A DNA stretch of 64,000 bases from Agrobacterium tumefaciens (lineage in GTDB: Bacteria > Pseudomonadota > Alphaproteobacteria > Rhizobiales > Rhizobiaceae), in the NCBI RefSeq assembly GCF_017726655.1, contig NZ_CP072309.1, forward strand, positions 124,001 through 188,000, read 5' to 3'. Both the position numbers and the translations under genes were made by a program. Shown in pieces: positions 47,201 to 55,939 of this stretch; position 1 is the stretch's first letter, and every line of letters starts with the position of its first letter. The notes beneath the pieces were generated by a model. It made no database searches, had not been told where the DNA came from, and saw nothing but the letters and a program-made list of their open reading frames with translations.

Positions 47201-47362
47201 AGGCGAAGCGCCGGGGTAAGAGGTCGAAACGGAAATCTGTGGCGGCGCAACATTCGGATATTGCGCAATCGGCAGCTTCGGAATGGCCAGCAGGCCCGCA
47301 AGCATGATGAAAATGGCGACGACCCAGGCAAAGATAGGCCGGTCAATGAAGAAACGTGCCAT
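44228..47362 (-). CDS. acrB: RND multidrug efflux pump, inner-membrane subunit (AcrB/MexB type)
   Basis: 1044 aa, the usual HAE1-RND length: 12 membrane helices and two large periplasmic loops. Proton-relay residues are visible as the Asp pair in GILVDDAIVVVENVER (about 405) and Lys in GLSAKNAILIIEFAKD (about 935). Starts MARFFIDRPIFAWV, 11 bases after acrA. Forms a tripartite pump with AcrA and an unlinked outer-membrane channel; no TolC-type gene is nearby. Confidence 0.93.
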   Translation of the reverse strand: MARFFIDRPIFAWVVAIFIMLAGLLAIPKLPIAQYPNVAPPQISVSTSYPGASPEDIYQSVTRPIEEELNGVPGLIYFESTSESSGRISINVTFEPGTNIGEAQVEVQNRIARVEPRLPRSVTQQGLRVEQAGTSFLMMVALTSVDGNTDAIGLGDYLSRNVLGELRRVPGVGSAQLFATQRSMRIWMDPDKMLGLSLTSNDVISAIQAQNSQVAAGRIGASPNPVGQQISATVNVQGQLTSPEEFGSIVLRANPDGSSVRLRDVARVEVGGESYNFSSRLNGKPSAAIGVQLSPTGNALQTSEGVRATMEELSQYFPQGIEYEIPYDTSPFVKISIEKVIHTLIEAIILVFIVMFVFLQNIRYTIIPTLVVPVALLGTCAIMYVSGFSINVLTMFAMVLAIGILVDDAIVVVENVERIMAEEHLSPKEATRKAMGQISGAIIGITLVLTAVFVPMAFFPGAVGIIYQQFSLTMVVSILFSGFLALSLTPALCASFLKPIKAGHHEKRGFFGWFNRNFDKASHKYSSSVGGIIKRSGRFMVIYAALLAGLGWAYMQLPSSFLPNEDQGYLIVDIQAPAEASTERTLQSIQQIEKIFMEEPAVERVIAVSGFSFSGSGQNAGLAFATLKDWSERGPEDSAAAISARINGKLWGLPDAMSFALSPPPIQGLGNSSGFTFRLQDRSGAGQTALSAAGAQLMAAARKSPILAGLRIEGMPDAAQVNLIIDREKANTFGVTFSDINATISANMGSSYVNDFPNAGRMQRVTVQAEQGQRMKTEDLLNLNVRNANGGMVPVSSFASVEWVRGPSQVVGYNGYPAIRISGQSAPGYSSGDAIAEMERLARELPSGFGFEWTGQSLQEIQSGSQAPALIGLSVLFVFLLLAALYESWSIPISVMLVVPLGVIGSVAAVMLRGMPNDVYFLVGLVAIIGLSAKNAILIIEFAKDLRAEGKSTYDATVEAAHLRFRPILMTSLAFSLGVLPMAIASGASAASQNAIGTGVLGGMISATILAIFFVPVFFVFVMRIFGDRKKDDKIAADAISPAE

Positions 47363-47373
47363 GAAATCGGTCC

Positions 47374-48552
47374 TTATTGCTTCTGAGCCGGCGCTGCACC
47401 CTCGGCAGCGACGACGGGCTCGGCGGACCACGCTTCAGGCTTTACCTTGGCGCCGGGAGCCGTCTTCTGGAAGCCTTCGGCAACAACCCGGTCTCCGTCC
47501 TTCAAGCCGTCGGAGATAACCCAGCGGTCGCCGATGGCGCGTCCGACGCTCACCCGGCGCTGTTCGACAGTGTCTTCGGCATTGACAACCAGCACGCTCG
47601 CCTGCCCGCCGGCGTCACGCTGCACGGCCTGCTGCGGCACGGCGAAAGCCGCCTTCTGAATGCCCTGCTGGATCTGAACGCGAACATACATGCCCGGCAG
47701 CAGATCGCCGTTCGGGTTGGGGAATTCGCCACGCAGCGTTACCTGACCGGTCGTTTCGTCCACAGCCGCTTCCGAGAACAACAGGCGACCGGGAACCGGG
47801 TAACGGCTGCCGTCATCGAACAACAGATTAACTTCCGCCTCATTGGGCCCTGTCATCAGCTGGCCGTCCTGAAGCGCCTTGCGCAGGCGAATGAGGTCGG
47901 CGGCCGGTTGGGTAAAGTCGGCATAGATTGGATCGAGCTGCTGGATCGTCGCCAGACTTTCCGAACCGGTAGCGCTCACAAGCGCACCTTCGGTGATGCG
48001 CGCGCGACCGATCACGCCGCTGATCGGCGCTTTCACATCGGCATATTGAAGGTTGAGCCGCGCTTCCGCGACACCGGCTTCAGCCACTGCGACCTCCGCA
48101 TCGGCCTGGGCAAGCAGCGCGATGGCGTTGTCGAACTCCTGCTGCGAACCGACATTGGAACGGCGCAGCTGCTGCTGCCGGTCGGCCGTCTGACGCGCCT
48201 GAAGCTGGGCTGCCTGTGCCCTGCGCAATGTTCCCTCAGCGCTGTCAACGCGCACCTGGAATGGCGCGGGATCGATCCGGTAGAGAACGTCGCCTTCCTT
48301 CACGAGCGAGCCTTGTTCAAACACGCGCTCGACGATGATGCCAGACACCCGCGGACGAACTTCGGCAAGCCGTGTCGGGGCGATGCGGCCGGGCAACTCG
48401 TTCGTGATCGGCAGCTCTTCCGGCTTTACCGTCACGACCTTGACCGCAGCAGGCGGCGGAGCGCCGGGTGCAGCAGCCTGCTCGTCGCTACATCCGACAA
48501 GAACGATGCCCGTCAAGAACACCGCTACCATCTGCCCCAATCTTTTCGCCAT
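47374..48552 (-). CDS. acrA: RND efflux periplasmic adaptor lipoprotein (AcrA/MexA type)
   Basis: 392 aa. Lipoprotein signal peptide MAKRLGQMVAVFLTG with lipobox LVGC (Cys about 20). Barrel-sandwich halves flank a coiled-coil hairpin (about 95-165, rich in Ala/Gln), then beta-barrel and membrane-proximal domains. The ATG at 48552 with GGAG seven bases upstream is preferred; an ATG six codons upstream (48570) is possible. Operon acrA-acrB-acrR, with an operator-like inverted repeat 32 bases before the start. Confidence 0.92.
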   Translation of the reverse strand: MAKRLGQMVAVFLTGIVLVGCSDEQAAAPGAPPPAAVKVVTVKPEELPITNELPGRIAPTRLAEVRPRVSGIIVERVFEQGSLVKEGDVLYRIDPAPFQVRVDSAEGTLRRAQAAQLQARQTADRQQQLRRSNVGSQQEFDNAIALLAQADAEVAVAEAGVAEARLNLQYADVKAPISGVIGRARITEGALVSATGSESLATIQQLDPIYADFTQPAADLIRLRKALQDGQLMTGPNEAEVNLLFDDGSRYPVPGRLLFSEAAVDETTGQVTLRGEFPNPNGDLLPGMYVRVQIQQGIQKAAFAVPQQAVQRDAGGQASVLVVNAEDTVEQRRVSVGRAIGDRWVISDGLKDGDRVVAEGFQKTAPGAKVKPEAWSAEPVVAAEGAAPAQKQ

Positions 48553-48583
48553 ACTGCGCTCCGAATCCATAAAATACGTCCTA

Positions 48584-48611
48584 TTTACATACATACTAAG
48601 ACGTATGTAAA
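48584..48611. promoter_or_regulatory. AcrR-like operator before acrA
   Basis: TTTACATAC-N10-GTATGTAAA, a 9-bp perfect inverted repeat spanning 28 bp. The arms contain TACATAC/GTATGTA, the same words that form the known E. coli AcrR operator in front of acrAB. Located 32 bases upstream of the acrA start. Confidence 0.75.
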
Positions 48612-48788
48612 ACCCCGACAACACATTTGTTGCGTTGCAAAAAGGGTTTCACGCGCTTGTGAAGCTTGAATTGTAAGGAAGGCAGCGGCAACACGCGTCA
48701 AAGAGAGCACGCGACCACGGAGCGCCGGTCTGCTTGAATTTGAACCAGCCACCAGATGACGGAGATGAAGCGGACTATGCCGCCTTCG

Positions 48789-50294
48789 TCAGAGCTGACG
48801 CTTCAGGGAGCCCGGCTCCGTCTGCGCCCCGTCCGTCGTCTCGTCGCTATTGTCCGCGGAGCGGCTGCGAAGAGCAGCATAATAGGCGTTCTTATGCTCG
48901 TACATATTGATGTCCGCGCGGCGCACAAGCGATTCCATCGTTTCCCCGGCTTCACTCGTTGCCACACCCAGCGACAGGCTGAGGGGCGCGCTGGAATAGA
49001 ACTGGTTGTTGATTTTCAGCAGCTCGTAAACGGTATCAACCATCGCTGCCGCCACCTGCTTGTCGGCGCCAGGCAGAAGAATGGCAAACTCATCGCCACC
49101 AATACGCGCGGCGTGGTTGGGTGCGGTAACGACGCCGTTCAACACCTCTCCCATGCGCCGCAGCAGCGCATCACCGGCATCGTGACCCAGCTTGTCGTTG
49201 GCGTCCTTCAGCCCGTTAAGGTCGATAACGATGGCGGATACGGGCCGGACCGTGCTGCGCTCCAGCCGATTCAGCTCGTCGGAATAGAAGGCGCGGTTGT
49301 GCAGCTTGGTCAGCACGTCGTGTTTGCCGAGGTATTCGAGATAGGCTTCCGCCTTCTTGCGCGCCGTGATGTCTGTCAGCGCTACCTGCACCAGAGACCA
49401 GTCTCGCTCGTGGCCCGGGAAGACCGAAAAATGCAGGAGAAGATGCCGCTCGGAACCATCGAGTGCGTAATTCACCACCTCGCGATGGTGGTTGAGATTG
49501 CCGTTCCAAAGCTCGATCAACTGTTCGCGGAACGGCTTTTCCATTTCGCCGCGAAAAATGTCGCCAAGCCGCTGCAACAGAACCTGCCGGTCCGGCGCGC
49601 AGAACAAATCCAGCGTTGCGCGGTTGACGTCAATGACGCGGATTTCGCTCATGCATTGCCGCACGAATTCAGGATGCACATCCATGAACACGCGGAAATC
49701 AACGATGCCGCGCTCTCGCACCTCTTCGATCAACCGGCGAACCCGGCTGAAATCTTCTACCCACAGGGAAACCGGCGAATGTTTGAACATGCCTTCGGCA
49801 TAACGGCGGTTGAGAAGCTCCTTGCGCCGCGCTTCCTCCCGTTCCGTCACATCTTCGGTCGTCAGAAGCAGCCGATCGAGCGTTTCCTCATGTCCGGGAA
49901 GAACCGTGCCGCGCAGCTGAATATCGAGCCGCTTGCCGCCGATCGAGTAATTGACGGCGTTGCTGGTAAATTCAGTTTTGCCTGCCCAGAGCTCGGAAAG
50001 CTCGTTGATATGGCTTTCCAGCATGTCGTCGCGGAAAATGCGATGCAGATTCTCGACCAGGTGCACCTGATCGCGCGCCTCGAACAACTCGAGCGTCCTG
50101 GCGTTGACCTTGATGACGCGGATTTTCTGCGAGCAGGCCGCTACCCGGGATAAATCTTCCAGAAGAAACGCCCTGATATCGTCCACGCCCTGCGACCGCC
50201 AGATATCGAACTGGCTTTTCACCGCGCTGAAGTCCTCTATCCACATCGCCACCGGGGCAAGAATGAAGATATTGGTATCGATCGTCTCACTCAT
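48789..50294 (-). CDS. Diguanylate cyclase with two tandem PAS domains
   Basis: 501 aa, soluble. Two related sensor repeats: SPVAMWIEDFSAVKSQ (about 12) and SPVSLWVEDFSRVRR (about 165), each followed by IRVIxVNAxTLELF-like strands. The C-terminal GGDEF domain (about 315-480) has DLNGLKDANDKLGHDAGD and an intact RIGGDEFAILL. No RxxD inhibitory site precedes GGDEF, so product feedback is probably absent. Makes c-di-GMP. Start taken at 50294 (MSETIDTN); ribosome site weak. Confidence 0.9.
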   Translation of the reverse strand: MSETIDTNIFILAPVAMWIEDFSAVKSQFDIWRSQGVDDIRAFLLEDLSRVAACSQKIRVIKVNARTLELFEARDQVHLVENLHRIFRDDMLESHINELSELWAGKTEFTSNAVNYSIGGKRLDIQLRGTVLPGHEETLDRLLLTTEDVTEREEARRKELLNRRYAEGMFKHSPVSLWVEDFSRVRRLIEEVRERGIVDFRVFMDVHPEFVRQCMSEIRVIDVNRATLDLFCAPDRQVLLQRLGDIFRGEMEKPFREQLIELWNGNLNHHREVVNYALDGSERHLLLHFSVFPGHERDWSLVQVALTDITARKKAEAYLEYLGKHDVLTKLHNRAFYSDELNRLERSTVRPVSAIVIDLNGLKDANDKLGHDAGDALLRRMGEVLNGVVTAPNHAARIGGDEFAILLPGADKQVAAAMVDTVYELLKINNQFYSSAPLSLSLGVATSEAGETMESLVRRADINMYEHKNAYYAALRSRSADNSDETTDGAQTEPGSLKRQL

Positions 50295-50459
50295 GCGGGC
50301 ATTCTTCTTGGGTAAATGCGGATGGAGGCCGAAAGGCCGCACGACGGTATGACTGACTGTGTCACCCGATTTATTAGGGTTATGAGATTGAACGCAAGCG
50401 TTTATCGCGCAAACCGCCGGATTGCGCGATAATTCCTCGGGCATGTGGCCGGGAAGCCG

Positions 50460-51284
50460 TTACCAAAGCTTCACGTGACGGTTGACGTCCTTGTAAAGCA
50501 GGTAACGGAAGCGGCCGGGTCCACCCGCATAACAAGCCTGCGGGCAATAGGCACGCAGCCACATGAAGTCGCCGGCCTGCACTTCCACCCAGTCCTCATT
50601 CAGACGGTAGACGGCCTTGCCTTCCAGCACATAGAGGCCATGCTCCATCACATGGGTCTCCATGAAGGGAATGGTCGCGCCCGGCTCGAAGGTGACGATG
50701 TTGAGATGCATGTCGTAACGGACGTCTTCCGGATCGATGAAACGGGTCGTCGCCCATTTCCCTTCCGTTTCAGGCATGGCCGACATGGCGACGTCGTCTT
50801 CATGCGAAAAGATTGCTGGCGGCGCCTCAAGGCCGTCCACTGCCTCGAATGCCTTGCGAACCCAGTGAAACTTGACTGGCGCGTGACCGGAATTCTTGAT
50901 CTGCCAGCGCGCGCCCGCCGGCAGGTAGGCAAACGAGCCTTCCCGCAACGCGTGCTGCTCACCCTCAAATTCGATGGACATTTCACCGTCGACGACGAAG
51001 ATCGCGGCTTGAGCCCTTGCGTCCGGCTCCGGCCGTTCGCTGCCGCCACCTGGCTGGATTTCGACGATATATTGCGCGAAAGTCTCGGAAAAACCTGTCA
51101 TCGGGCGCGCGATGATCCAGGCTCGCGTGCCCGTCCAGTGCGGCAGCACACTCGTCACGATATCGGACATGACGGTTTTGGGAATGACCGCGTAGGCGGT
51201 CTTGAACACCGCCTTGCTCGACAAAAGTTCCGTCTGTCCCGGCAGACCACCCATATCCGAATAATATCTCTTCATTTCAGCCAT
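50460..51284 (-). CDS. allE: (S)-Ureidoglycine aminohydrolase (AllE/YlbA)
   Basis: 274-aa bicupin releasing ammonia from (S)-ureidoglycine to give (S)-ureidoglycolate in allantoin degradation. The metal site E-T-H-x3-H is in FMETHVMEHGLYVLEG, and the Gln ligand is in YCPQACYAGG. The C-terminus YLLYKDVNRHVKLW aligns with E. coli YlbA (KDCNRDVEI). Start uncertain: ATG at 51284, or at 51275 (MKRYYSDMGG). Separate from other purine-catabolism genes except an AllD-family gene 4 kb away. Confidence 0.9.
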   Translation of the reverse strand: MAEMKRYYSDMGGLPGQTELLSSKAVFKTAYAVIPKTVMSDIVTSVLPHWTGTRAWIIARPMTGFSETFAQYIVEIQPGGGSERPEPDARAQAAIFVVDGEMSIEFEGEQHALREGSFAYLPAGARWQIKNSGHAPVKFHWVRKAFEAVDGLEAPPAIFSHEDDVAMSAMPETEGKWATTRFIDPEDVRYDMHLNIVTFEPGATIPFMETHVMEHGLYVLEGKAVYRLNEDWVEVQAGDFMWLRAYCPQACYAGGPGRFRYLLYKDVNRHVKLW

Positions 51285-51376
51285 TCCATTCTGCAACGCA
51301 TTCGGCGCGGATTCTTACGGCCGCGCCGAGGTTTAAGCAAATGGTTATTGGCCAGAAAAGACCGGTTGGAAGACCG

Positions 51377-52423
51377 TCACACCTTCTTGCGCATAGTCGC
51401 ATAAACGATGTTGTGATTTTCGCCGAAGAACACGTCAGCCTCTATGGAGGAGGGTTCGGCGCTGGCGTTGACGATCCGCCACATATCCGCTTTCGAGCGC
51501 AGCAGCAGCGCCCAGTTCATGAAGGTCTCCATATAACCGTCGACAACGATGTCTTCCGAGAAATTGGCGAAGAGGAACATTCCGCCGGGCTTCAACATCT
51601 CCATGCAGCGGCGCGTCAGTTTGATGGCGACCCTGTCATTCAGATAATCGTAGAGGCCGGCGGCATAGATCAGATCAAAGCTGCCAAGCGCCTGTGTGCG
51701 AAGGACGATATCACGCACGGAGCCATCGATGGCCTCAATGCACGTGCCGTTGAAATCGCGGGCGACGGAACCGACACTCAAGGGGTCCTGATCGAGCGCC
51801 ACCCAGCGCTTGATTCCCGCCTCTTTCAACGCGACGGACGCGTCTGCCTCGCGCAGGTGCCCGGACGCAATGGTCAATATTTCGGTTTCCTTGCCATGCT
51901 GCGCTGCGGCCTCGTCAACGAACCTGGTCAGCAGATCGCGCCGCTCGCGAACCGCGACAGAGGAACTGGCGTCTTTCGTGTAATTGTAAAGCGCAGCACC
52001 AAGCGGGCTGGCCTTATTGACCAGATCCGCAACGCTGGCGTGACCATAAATGAAATCGAGCAACTGCGCGTCGCCGGAATAGCCGCGCGGTTTTTCGAAA
52101 GACCAGCGCGTGAACGGATCCTCCAGGAACCTGGCCGAGACCGGGTGATTCTGCACCAGTGGGATCAGTTCAGCCCACACGCTTGAGTGGAGCTTCTCTC
52201 TCAAACCATGCAGTGCTCCAGCCGTTCGATGTATTATCTCATGCGCTAAAATACCGTTGTCGAATTGCTGTTGTGCCAATTCGAGAATGAGCGCCGTTTC
52301 TGCTTTCGCAATGGCAAACTGCTCATCGAACGTTTCCGTTCTGCGCGCAAAAACCTCTTTTGCGACAGTATCCGGGGTGATCAAACTTGCTCCGTCCAGA
52401 CTTTTCTTCTTTACCCGCACCAC
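51377..52423 (-). CDS. Class I SAM-dependent methyltransferase (PhcB-like)
   Basis: 348 aa. The C-terminal Rossmann-type methyltransferase domain (about 165-345) has EILTIASGHLREADAS in the SAM loop position, VALDQDP for motif II and FDLIYAAGLYDYL for motif IV. The segment FEKPRGYSGDAQLLDFIYG resembles a motif in proteins annotated as 3-hydroxypalmitic acid methyl ester biosynthesis (PhcB-type). Starts at GTG 52423, five bases after GGAGG; the adjacent GTG at 52420 is possible. Substrate not shown; a fatty-acid signal is only a hypothesis. Confidence 0.75.
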   Translation of the reverse strand: MVRVKKKSLDGASLITPDTVAKEVFARRTETFDEQFAIAKAETALILELAQQQFDNGILAHEIIHRTAGALHGLREKLHSSVWAELIPLVQNHPVSARFLEDPFTRWSFEKPRGYSGDAQLLDFIYGHASVADLVNKASPLGAALYNYTKDASSSVAVRERRDLLTRFVDEAAAQHGKETEILTIASGHLREADASVALKEAGIKRWVALDQDPLSVGSVARDFNGTCIEAIDGSVRDIVLRTQALGSFDLIYAAGLYDYLNDRVAIKLTRRCMEMLKPGGMFLFANFSEDIVVDGYMETFMNWALLLRSKADMWRIVNASAEPSSIEADVFFGENHNIVYATMRKKV

Positions 52424-52739
52424 ATCAGCCTCCAGTATTAACACATTGTTAACTATACGTTTCTGGGAACTGGAAGGCCACTCGCTTTCGAATTTTCGGC
52501 GGTGTAGGGATAGATTAGTAAATTAGCGTATTTTTTTGGTCACACTCACGATGACGGGAGAAAGCAGATACGCAATTTAGTGAAACTTAATGCTGCGAAC
52601 ATATGATGCGTTCTTCCTTTCCTTGGTCTCGGTCGACATCGGCAGAGATCGGCGGAAACCCGCAGTGGGTGCAAAAGCACACGGAAAAGTGGAATAAGCA
52701 GTTACTTGATAAAGTAGACGCAACACTATGGGAAAGTGC
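52424..52739. other. Divergent promoter spacer, no gene seen
   Basis: 316 bp between the leftward methyltransferase gene and the rightward GGDEF-EAL gene. AT-richer than its neighbours, especially 52440-52600. No open frame with a ribosome site, no recognisable operator or hairpin. Confidence 0.6.
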
Positions 52740-54734
52740 ATGAAGCACACAGTGGGAGAGGTGAGTGAACGGCAAGACTATCGGCGGCCGGACTCCCGGT
52801 TTTCTGATGAACTTCTTGCCCTCTACCAGCAGGAAGGTGAGCGCAGCCGCCGCGGTTCCATCCGCCGGGGTCTCTGGACCGCTGTTTTCATCTATCTGTT
52901 GTTTGCCGCTTCAGACATCGTTCTGATACCGGACGTCGCCTTCCAGACAATTCTGGCGCGATGGATCGTCGTGTTGTCGTGTCTTCTCACTCTCGAGGTC
53001 CAACTAAGCCGGGGTGCCAGCACCGCGGCACTCGATCTTACCTGCGCTGCGGCGCTGGTGATGGGCTATATTGGATGGCTCGTCCCTGCCCTCATGACCG
53101 ACAAGATCGAAAACATGTCCTATTACATGGTTTTCGGGGCTATCTTCATGATGGGCGCCAATCTGTTCTTCACCTTTCGGTTTCACCTGTCCCTGATCTC
53201 CTCTGGCATTATCCTCGCCACCTACTTTCTGGCAGCGATGCAGTTTCCGGAGGATTCCTTTTACAAATTCGCCTTCGGTACGTTTTACATTTCCTGTTTT
53301 GTCTTCACGTCCTACGTAAACTGGAATCTCAACCGGGAGCGCTACCAGGTCTTCGTCAACGCCCTTGAGGCCAAGGCGCAGCAGAGGGCGGCGGATGAGC
53401 GCGGGCAGGCCCTGCTGCGGCTTTCCAACACCGATTCCCTGACCGGCCTGCAAAACCGACGCGCGATCGACCATCAACTGCGCCTGCTCTGGGATAATTG
53501 GAGCAAGAAGGGAGAAGGCTTCGCCGTCCTCCTGATCGATGTCGACTTCTTCAAGAAGTACAATGACCGTTACGGTCACCAGGAAGGCGACAAATGCCTC
53601 ATTACCGTTGGCAACGCTCTCCAGGACGCGATCAGCGAACACAGGGCCTCTATCGGTCGCTATGGCGGCGAGGAATTTATCGTCCTTGCGCCATTCAAAT
53701 CCAGGCAGCAAGTGGGCGAGCTTGCCGAAACGATCCGTCACACCGTCGAAAGCCTGTCGCTCGCGCATGACCAGCGCCGCGACGGAACCTTCATCGTCAC
53801 CGTGAGCATCGGCGCGTCCTTCACCCGCGCCAACCCCGATGGAAAGCTGGAAAAGATCATCAACGAGGCCGACCGCGCGCTCTATATCGCCAAGGGCAAC
53901 GGCCGCAACTGCATGAAACTGTTCGATCCGGCCGATCCGCAAACCAGTGACGAGACCGAGAATATTGCCGCCCTTCTGAAAATTGCTGTCGCGGAGGATC
54001 TCGTTTCACTTGTGTATCAGCCGATACTCAATGTTTCGACCAACCAGACCGAGGGCGTCGAGGCGTTAATGCGCCTCCGCTTGTTGGACGGCAGCCCCGT
54101 GGCACCCGGCATCTTCATTCCGATAGCCGAGCGGACCGGCACGATCATGGAACTTGGTCTGTGGACCATCAAGGCGGCCTGCAAACAGCTTCTGGCCGAT
54201 GATCGCGTATCCGTCGTCAGCGTCAACGTTTCGCCGATGCAGTTGAAAAATCCCGGATTCGCCACGTCCGTAGCGGCCATTCTGGTAGAGGCAGGTATCG
54301 CCGGAAACCGACTCGCTTTTGAAATCACCGAAGGCGTCGACATGGAAATGCATTCGGACGTGCTTCGCTGCCTGAATGACCTCAAGACGCTCGGTATTAA
54401 CATCTGGCTGGACGATTTCGGAACCGGTTTTGCCGGCCTTTCATGGCTGCGCATGACAGAATTCGATACCGTGAAAATCGACCGCTCGTTCCTGCACGAC
54501 AGCATGACCCCGCGCGGACGGGCGATGCTGCAGGATATGATCCGCCTCATTCGCAATCGCGGGCACAAGATCCTGATGGAAGGTGTCGAGACCGAAGAGC
54601 AGCTGAGACTGGTGCGGCAGATGGAGATTGATTACGCGCAGGGTTACTATATCGGACGCCCGGTCGCTGCGGAGCGCTTGGGCGCGAGCACAACACACTT
54701 TCCGCGTCCCATGATGATGCTTCGCCCCGCCTAG
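52740..54734 (+). CDS. Membrane-bound GGDEF-EAL protein (c-di-GMP synthesis/hydrolysis)
   Basis: 664 aa. About six membrane segments between residues 45 and 200 form an MHYT-like or MASE-type sensor of unclear family. GGDEF domain about 230-390 with intact RYGGEEFIVL. EAL domain about 420-650 with EALMR, NVSPMQL, FEITEG, DDFGTG, VKIDRSF, EGVETEEQ and QGYYIGRP all intact. Both activities are therefore possible. The ATG at 52740 has GGGAA five bases upstream; the ATG at 52728 has none. Ends 39 bases from a convergent dehydrogenase. Confidence 0.9.
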   Translation: MKHTVGEVSERQDYRRPDSRFSDELLALYQQEGERSRRGSIRRGLWTAVFIYLLFAASDIVLIPDVAFQTILARWIVVLSCLLTLEVQLSRGASTAALDLTCAAALVMGYIGWLVPALMTDKIENMSYYMVFGAIFMMGANLFFTFRFHLSLISSGIILATYFLAAMQFPEDSFYKFAFGTFYISCFVFTSYVNWNLNRERYQVFVNALEAKAQQRAADERGQALLRLSNTDSLTGLQNRRAIDHQLRLLWDNWSKKGEGFAVLLIDVDFFKKYNDRYGHQEGDKCLITVGNALQDAISEHRASIGRYGGEEFIVLAPFKSRQQVGELAETIRHTVESLSLAHDQRRDGTFIVTVSIGASFTRANPDGKLEKIINEADRALYIAKGNGRNCMKLFDPADPQTSDETENIAALLKIAVAEDLVSLVYQPILNVSTNQTEGVEALMRLRLLDGSPVAPGIFIPIAERTGTIMELGLWTIKAACKQLLADDRVSVVSVNVSPMQLKNPGFATSVAAILVEAGIAGNRLAFEITEGVDMEMHSDVLRCLNDLKTLGINIWLDDFGTGFAGLSWLRMTEFDTVKIDRSFLHDSMTPRGRAMLQDMIRLIRNRGHKILMEGVETEEQLRLVRQMEIDYAQGYYIGRPVAAERLGASTTHFPRPMMMLRPA

Positions 54735-54773
54735 CTGATCGCAAGCTGTGGAAGCCTATCGCGACAAGATGAA

Positions 54774-55850
54774 TTACTGATAGGCGGGCGGATCGACCGA
54801 AAATTTCGCGGCGAGTTCCAGGAAAGCCGCGCGCGTCACAGGGTCGACAGGCGCGCCTTCTCTTTCCCGCTTAGCGGCCACTGCCCACTCCCGGTCACCC
54901 GGCGCCATGACCTTGCAGTCTTCGCGCACGGGAGACTCGCGAAGAACGTCAAGATAACGTTTCATGCCGGCATCGAATGTCCCGCGCTCCACGAAAGCTT
55001 CCGGCTTCAGCGCAAGAACGAAGGCGCCAAGCCCCCGCGGCGTGGAAAAATCGGGGCCGCCCATCGGCGCTATGTCGAAGCTGAGTTTCATGCCTGAGAG
55101 GACGGCGCTGAAAATCTCCACCATCCCCGCAAGCGCAGCACCCTTGAAGCCGAACTCACCGCCTAATGGCGCCAGCATCTCCGCGGCGTTGGGATCGCGG
55201 CTGTCAACGCCGTCTCCATCGGAGGCGACTCCTTGGGGTAATTGCTGGCCAAGGCTTCGGTAAAGCAAAACGCGGTTATAGGGCACCGCACTGGTCGCCA
55301 TGTCCAGCAGCCAGGGCATGTCGTCTTCAACAGGCACGCCGACAGCAATCGGGTTGGTGCCGTGGAAACGCATGGCGCCGTCATGAAGGCGCACGAAACT
55401 ATCGGAGTTGCAGAACGCAAGGCCGATATATCCCTGTCGAGCGGCTTCCAAGGCATAAGCACCGGCAGGTCCGAAGTGCGACGAGTTCCGGATGGCCACC
55501 GCCCCGATGCCGAAGTTTTCCGCCAGCGCCATGGCTCTTTCCATCCCGGCATAGGTGGCACGGGCACCGTGCGCGTTGTCAGCGTCGATAGTTTCAACTG
55601 CGCCGAAGCCGGAAACGCGGCTGATCTGTGGCCGCCCATTGAGCCGGCCACCTTCGAGACCGGTGACATAGTGGGCGAGAAGGCGAACGCCGTGGCTGTC
55701 CACACCGAGCCTTGTGCCATGCATCATGGCGCGCGTTGCCGCATCGGCCGTCTCGTCATCAGTGCCTGCGGCGAGGAAAACGGCGCGGCAAAACCGCTCC
55801 AGTTCGTCCAGCCTTGCAAGAACGGTCGCTTTTTCATTGCCTTGCGCCAT
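54774..55850 (-). CDS. Malate/L-lactate/ureidoglycolate dehydrogenase family (AllD-like)
   Basis: 358 aa, COG2055 fold (distinct from classical Rossmann dehydrogenases). GVDSHGVRLLAHYV carries the catalytic His region near residue 50, VAIRNSSHFGPAGAYAL is the second conserved block, and FHGTNPIAVGVP binds NAD(P). Family members oxidise ureidoglycolate (AllD), malate, lactate or sugar acids. AllD is attractive because AllE is encoded nearby, but the specificity cannot be read from sequence. The ATG at 55850 follows GGGAGA. Confidence 0.85.
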   Translation of the reverse strand: MAQGNEKATVLARLDELERFCRAVFLAAGTDDETADAATRAMMHGTRLGVDSHGVRLLAHYVTGLEGGRLNGRPQISRVSGFGAVETIDADNAHGARATYAGMERAMALAENFGIGAVAIRNSSHFGPAGAYALEAARQGYIGLAFCNSDSFVRLHDGAMRFHGTNPIAVGVPVEDDMPWLLDMATSAVPYNRVLLYRSLGQQLPQGVASDGDGVDSRDPNAAEMLAPLGGEFGFKGAALAGMVEIFSAVLSGMKLSFDIAPMGGPDFSTPRGLGAFVLALKPEAFVERGTFDAGMKRYLDVLRESPVREDCKVMAPGDREWAVAAKREREGAPVDPVTRAAFLELAAKFSVDPPAYQ

Positions 55851-55939
55851 GAGGGAATCTCCCAATTCCAGAATAGACGCTGCACAAGCTATTCAAGGGT
55901 CGCGGTTTTGCAATGCATTTCCGCGCCTCGAATGCTCGA

